This document shows positions 61,211-64,000 of a stretch of DNA of 64,000 nucleotides, piece by piece. Position numbers and translations under genes: made by a program. The notes below the pieces were generated by a model. The model was given only the letters and a program-made list of their open reading frames with translations. It ran no database searches and had not been told where the DNA came from. The first letter of the stretch is position 1. Each line of letters starts with the position of its first letter. This DNA comes from an uncultured Bacilli bacterium (lineage in GTDB: Bacteria > Bacillota_I > Bacilli_A > RF39 > UBA660), in NCBI GenBank assembly GCA_944332205.1, contig CALVJN010000002.1, forward strand, positions 1 through 64,000. The letters run 5' to 3'.

Positions 61211-61233
61211 CAAGTGAGCAAGAGTTGCACTTG
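61211..61233. other. Hairpin in the 73-base gap before the connector gene
   Basis: CAAGTG and CACTTG pair around an inner GCAA/TTG segment. Together with the next hairpin this gap is a likely transcript boundary or processing site within the late operon. Confidence 0.4.
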
Positions 61234-61253
61234 CTTCTTCAATCTCTAACTTG

Positions 61254-61282
61254 ATAAAAAAGCTATATATATTTAGCTTTTT
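61254..61282 (-). terminator. Terminator after the small capsid-associated gene
   Basis: AAAAAGCTA / TAGCTTTTT stem with an eight-base loop, overlapping the stop of the 141-residue gene and followed by TTTATC on the minus strand. Probably a partial terminator within the late operon. Confidence 0.55.
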
Positions 61283-61688
61283 CTAAAATTTTTGCTACTT
61301 CTACTGGAACTTTAACAGATTCACCACGTTTAATTATCCATGGATACCCATTAATTTGAACATATACATCCACATCCTTTGGATTCTGTGGGTCAATAGG
61401 AATTTTTATTAATATTTTTTCTTTATTTAAAGCATCTGCTGTTCTTTGTGCTTCTGCTTTATCTTTTTTGGTATCTTCTGGAGTTGATAATACTTTTTTT
61501 TGAGAATCAAGTAATGATATAATTTTTTCATTGTCTAATCGTGCTTGTTCTTTTTCACTTTTAAAATCTGCTATTTGTTTTTCTATTGTTTCTTTTAGTG
61601 ATTGAATTTCTTTCAAAGTATCTGTTACATTTTTTGTCTCTAATTCATTTTTGTTATCATTTTCTTGTTTTATAGTATTATTAGACAT
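61263..61688 (-). CDS. Phage capsid-associated small protein
   Basis: A 141-residue protein. Residues 1-85 are coiled coil (LKETIEKQIADFKSEKEQAR); the end is a compact domain KILIKIPIDPQNPKDVDVYV, followed by NGYPWIIKRGESVKVPVEV, a pattern I know from proteins encoded beside N4-gp56-type capsid genes. It may be a decoration or head-completion protein. Lies between the capsid gene and the connector. Confidence 0.6.
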   Translation of the reverse strand: MSNNTIKQENDNKNELETKNVTDTLKEIQSLKETIEKQIADFKSEKEQARLDNEKIISLLDSQKKVLSTPEDTKKDKAEAQRTADALNKEKILIKIPIDPQNPKDVDVYVQINGYPWIIKRGESVKVPVEVAKILEKAKYI

Positions 61689-61713
61689 TTTATTTCCTCC
61701 TCATCTTTAAAAT

Positions 61714-61745
61714 AAACAGGAATATCTAAGCAGATATTCCTGTTT
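61714..61745 (-). terminator. Strong hairpin after the major capsid gene
   Basis: A perfect 14-base-pair stem (AAACAGGAATATCT and its complement) with loop GCTT, followed by ATTTTAAAG on the minus strand, overlapping the capsid stop. Such hairpins set capsid protein above downstream genes. Confidence 0.7.
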
Positions 61746-62658
61746 CTACTCTAACAATTCCAAGTTCGTTTAAACGTTTGCATGCAAACATTGCTTTCCA
61801 TCCAATTGATGATCTTTGATCAAGTGGATCTTCTGTTCCAGCAGATCCTTTTTGCTTAACAATAATTCTAGGCTTTCCTCCACCATTTCCTATTTCTGGT
61901 ACACCATATGCATTTTTTCCATATATTAAACCTTTGTGAACAACTGCCTCTTCTGCACCTGTTCCTTTAGGTGTTTCTGTAGAAGTTCTAAATCTTACAC
62001 CACTATAACAACCGATTTCACCTTTTAATAATGGCATAGCATTAGTATACTTATTAGCATCTATCCAACCACCGTTCGCTGTATCATTCATCAAGTCATA
62101 TGCTTGTTCCGGACTTATAGTTGCATGATAATAACCATCATCAAATCTTTTAATATTATTTTTAGCTAAATCTCTAACGCACTTTTTTACCAATGAACCA
62201 TTTAATATATCTGCTTGTGTTAATGATTCAGTAGAAATAGCACTTCCACCATATCTAACATTAGTACCAGTTGATATTTCCTCAGCAATTACAGTATTTA
62301 AAGTTAATCCTGCTTGCTCACCTTCTAACTGACTAGTTTCTGTTATAATTGGGTCTTTTGCTTGCATTTCTAATACATCAGAAATTTTAACAAAATCACC
62401 ATACTGACTCAATGATTTTGTTATTGTTGTTATATCTAATGATGAACCTGATGGTGTTACACCTTCGGTTAGTGGATCTTTAGCAGCAGCTAAAGAATTA
62501 AATTTTCTCCATTCAATAGTTGTTCCTTTACCTGATGGGATTTTCTTTTTTTGAGCGTCCTCATAAAGAGTTAATTCTGGTAAACATCTTTCTAAGAGAG
62601 TTCTATCATAGAAAACTTGATTTTCTGCTGTTAAAGTAGTAATTGTTTCAACTGCCAT
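61726..62658 (-). CDS. Major capsid protein, N4-gp56 family
   Basis: A 310-residue HK97-fold-type capsid protein of the N4-gp56 family. VFYDRTLLERCLPELTLYED, GTTIEWRKFNSLAAAKDPLTEG, SQYGDFVKISDVLE, FDDGYYHATISPEQAYDLMND and IGWKAMFACKRLNELGIVRVE follow the family in order. Good ribosome site upstream (AGAAAGGATG). It is preceded by a scaffold-like gene and followed by a strong hairpin, the usual arrangement for the most abundant virion protein. Confidence 0.92.
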   Translation of the reverse strand: MAVETITTLTAENQVFYDRTLLERCLPELTLYEDAQKKKIPSGKGTTIEWRKFNSLAAAKDPLTEGVTPSGSSLDITTITKSLSQYGDFVKISDVLEMQAKDPIITETSQLEGEQAGLTLNTVIAEEISTGTNVRYGGSAISTESLTQADILNGSLVKKCVRDLAKNNIKRFDDGYYHATISPEQAYDLMNDTANGGWIDANKYTNAMPLLKGEIGCYSGVRFRTSTETPKGTGAEEAVVHKGLIYGKNAYGVPEIGNGGGKPRIIVKQKGSAGTEDPLDQRSSIGWKAMFACKRLNELGIVRVETGISA

Positions 62659-62686
62659 TGTACATCATCCTTTCTGCCCAGGATTT

Positions 62687-63481
62687 TTATTTTATATCTC
62701 CGTCAATAACGCCCTGAACTAATTTATTAAATTCTGCGCTTGACATTGAATTATAATCAATTGTATTATCGTTACCATTAACCAAACTACCTGGATTTGC
62801 TTTGGCATTAGCAAGTGTGGTTTTAGCAACGTCAATTGCCTCTTTTCTAAAAGAATTTTTTAATCGATTATAAGAATCGTACATATCAATTAATGATTTT
62901 TTTTTACCATCAATATAATCTATAAAATTAGAATCATTTAACAATTCTGACAAATTAATATCAGGATATTTTTTATTAAAAGATTCTACATCGTTTTTTG
63001 CTTTTTCTTCAGCTTCTCTTTTTATTCTTGATTCTTTTTCTGCTGCTCTTCTCTTTTCAGTAGTATATTGAATGTAATCTCCAATTGGATCTTTACCTGA
63101 TTGTACTAATTCTAGCATTTCTTCATATATTTGGAAATCTGTAGCATCTTTTATCTCTGTATTAGTAAAGGGATTTGTCTTTCCAAAAAAGGCTTCACTT
63201 TTTCCTTTTTCATAAGCTTCTTTTATTTCTTTTTCTGCTTTAATTCGAGCATCTTGCTCTGCTTTTCTTCTAATTTGTGCATATTTTGCGTTTTCTTCAT
63301 CAGTTTGTATTTTTCCATCATTAACGTTTGAATCTGTAAACTGATACTCCATACTTTGGCTAGTAAAATTATTTTCACTATCTGTTTGATTTTGTTCTTC
63401 GCTTTCTTCATTTAAAGGCTCTTCTACTATTTCTTCTTTTAATGGTTCAACGACTTCCATCTTTTTTTCGTTTTCTTGCAT
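62687..63481 (-). CDS. Phage scaffold-like protein
   Basis: A 264-residue, highly charged protein: an acidic N-terminal 60 residues (VVEPLKEEIVEEPLNEESEE), a long charged helix (RRKAEQDARIKAEKEIKEAYEKG; RRAAEKESRIKREAEEKAKN), a middle segment (YPDINLSELLNDSNFIDYI), and a short C-terminal end. This composition and the position between portal and capsid genes are characteristic of scaffold proteins that guide capsid assembly and are later lost. Confidence 0.82.
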   Translation of the reverse strand: MQENEKKMEVVEPLKEEIVEEPLNEESEEQNQTDSENNFTSQSMEYQFTDSNVNDGKIQTDEENAKYAQIRRKAEQDARIKAEKEIKEAYEKGKSEAFFGKTNPFTNTEIKDATDFQIYEEMLELVQSGKDPIGDYIQYTTEKRRAAEKESRIKREAEEKAKNDVESFNKKYPDINLSELLNDSNFIDYIDGKKKSLIDMYDSYNRLKNSFRKEAIDVAKTTLANAKANPGSLVNGNDNTIDYNSMSSAEFNKLVQGVIDGDIK

Positions 63482-63505
63482 ATTTTTCCTCCTTAGATTT
63501 TTACC

Positions 63506-64000
63506 CTATTCAATGGGATTTTGATTATTTGTTTGCATTATTAATTGTTGTTGAATTAACTTTTTTTCACGCATCCTTTTCAATTTTTGTTTAAATGTCA
63601 TAATTGATTCTGGATATAATTCAATATAATCATCAGTTGTGATATCACCTGCAGCTTTTAATTGATCTAAAAGTGAAATAGTTAAAGATTCACTATATGC
63701 TCCGGATGCACCAACTTCTATTATTAATGAATAATTTATATCTTTATACTTCGAACCATTCATATAATTTATTATTCGTTCACCATCATCTTCATAGCTA
63801 AACAATCTATTATCTGTATAATAATATTTAAAAAATTGAAGAAGAATATTACCAATCTTTTCATAAGTTCTATAAAAATTTTTTTGATACATCTCAATAG
63901 GTTTTTTTGCTTGATTTTGCAAAGCTATAATAGCACTAGCAGCCATGTTTGCGCCTATAACCTCACCTGTTGCAACTTCCGTAGAACCAGAAGTACTTCT
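63506..64000 (-). CDS. Phage portal protein, C-terminal part
   Basis: The frame is open to the right edge (at least 164 residues). It contains ATGEVIGANMAASAII, then IALQNQAKKPIEMYQKNFYR and YEKIGNILLQFFKYYYTDNR, the C-terminal helical region of portal proteins in N4-gp56-type phages, and ends with KQKLKRMREKKLIQQQL. The in-frame ATG at 63946 is internal. The portal forms the DNA gate in the capsid. The rest lies outside the window. Confidence 0.75.
   Translation of the reverse strand, partial: RSTSGSTEVATGEVIGANMAASAIIALQNQAKKPIEMYQKNFYRTYEKIGNILLQFFKYYYTDNRLFSYEDDGERIINYMNGSKYKDINYSLIIEVGASGAYSESLTISLLDQLKAAGDITTDDYIELYPESIMTFKQKLKRMREKKLIQQQLIMQTNNQNPIE

Larger units (their letters stand above)
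44805..64000. mobile_element. Prophage, podovirus-like, extends past the window
   Basis: From the broken cotJC gene to the window end all recognisable genes are of phage type: portal (partial), scaffold, N4-gp56-like capsid, connector, tail and fibre-like proteins, holin, endolysin, then moron-like genes (toxin-antitoxin, XRE, HNH). No integrase or terminase is inside the window; both may lie further right. No tape-measure-like protein is seen. Confidence 0.85.

Overview
The window is strongly AT-rich DNA from a low-GC Bacillota (Firmicutes). The support is good AGGAGG-type ribosome binding sites, a T-box leader before ileS, a Firmicutes-style type VII secretion ATPase (EssC) with a YukD/EsaB-like partner, an oxygen-sensitive class III ribonucleotide reductase, and a CotJC-type manganese catalase. 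An anaerobic, probably host-associated lineage is likely; I cannot place it more exactly. Nearly all genes lie on the minus strand. Intact genes read normally with the standard code.

Layout: 0.1-1.3 kb is a GH3 lipoprotein. 1.3-6.0 kb is a cassette of WXG100-type genes. 6.2-9.3 kb is the anaerobic ribonucleotide reductase, whose glycyl-radical tail is a separate 56-residue gene. 9.7-13.1 kb holds MscS and a Ca2+-type P-type ATPase. 13.2-28.2 kb is a type VII secretion locus: EssC, EsaB, a modular repeat protein, several WXG100 proteins, a large substrate with thirty GGSxT repeats, DUF4176, a membrane protein, a C39-like cysteine peptidase and a MacB-like ABC exporter. 28.6-34.4 kb holds two unknown proteins around a T-box-controlled ileS. 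34.5-36.2 kb is a two-gene SUF pair. 36.2-38.1 kb is a decaying NAD-salvage locus: an NrtR-like Nudix pseudogene, intact pncC and a pncB pseudogene. 38.2-44.2 kb is housekeeping and envelope: GH25 lysozyme, gltX, tRNA-Gln, metK, VanY-type carboxypeptidase and PAP2 phosphatase.

At 44.8 kb a cotJC-like catalase gene is cut off at its 5' end. From there to the window end lies a prophage or phage-derived element. Read in its direction of transcription (right to left) it carries portal (partial), scaffold, N4-gp56-type major capsid protein, connector, a tail/stabilisation-like protein, a giant 2131-residue protein with an HEITH motif, two tail/fibre-like proteins, a coiled-coil membrane protein, holin, endolysin, a PemK-type toxin-antitoxin pair with its own operator, a broken XRE repressor and an HNH-like gene on the plus strand. 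No tape-measure-like gene is seen, so a short-tailed virion is likely.

The main novel signal is a duplicated secretion cassette. The order [helical-repeat protein] - [WXG100 with a GxDAENFK motif] - [second WXG100-like protein] - [large putative substrate] occurs twice, at 2.5-6.0 kb and 19.4-23.4 kb. Only the second copy sits beside the EssC motor, and the usual membrane partners EsaA, EssA and EssB are not recognisable in the window.
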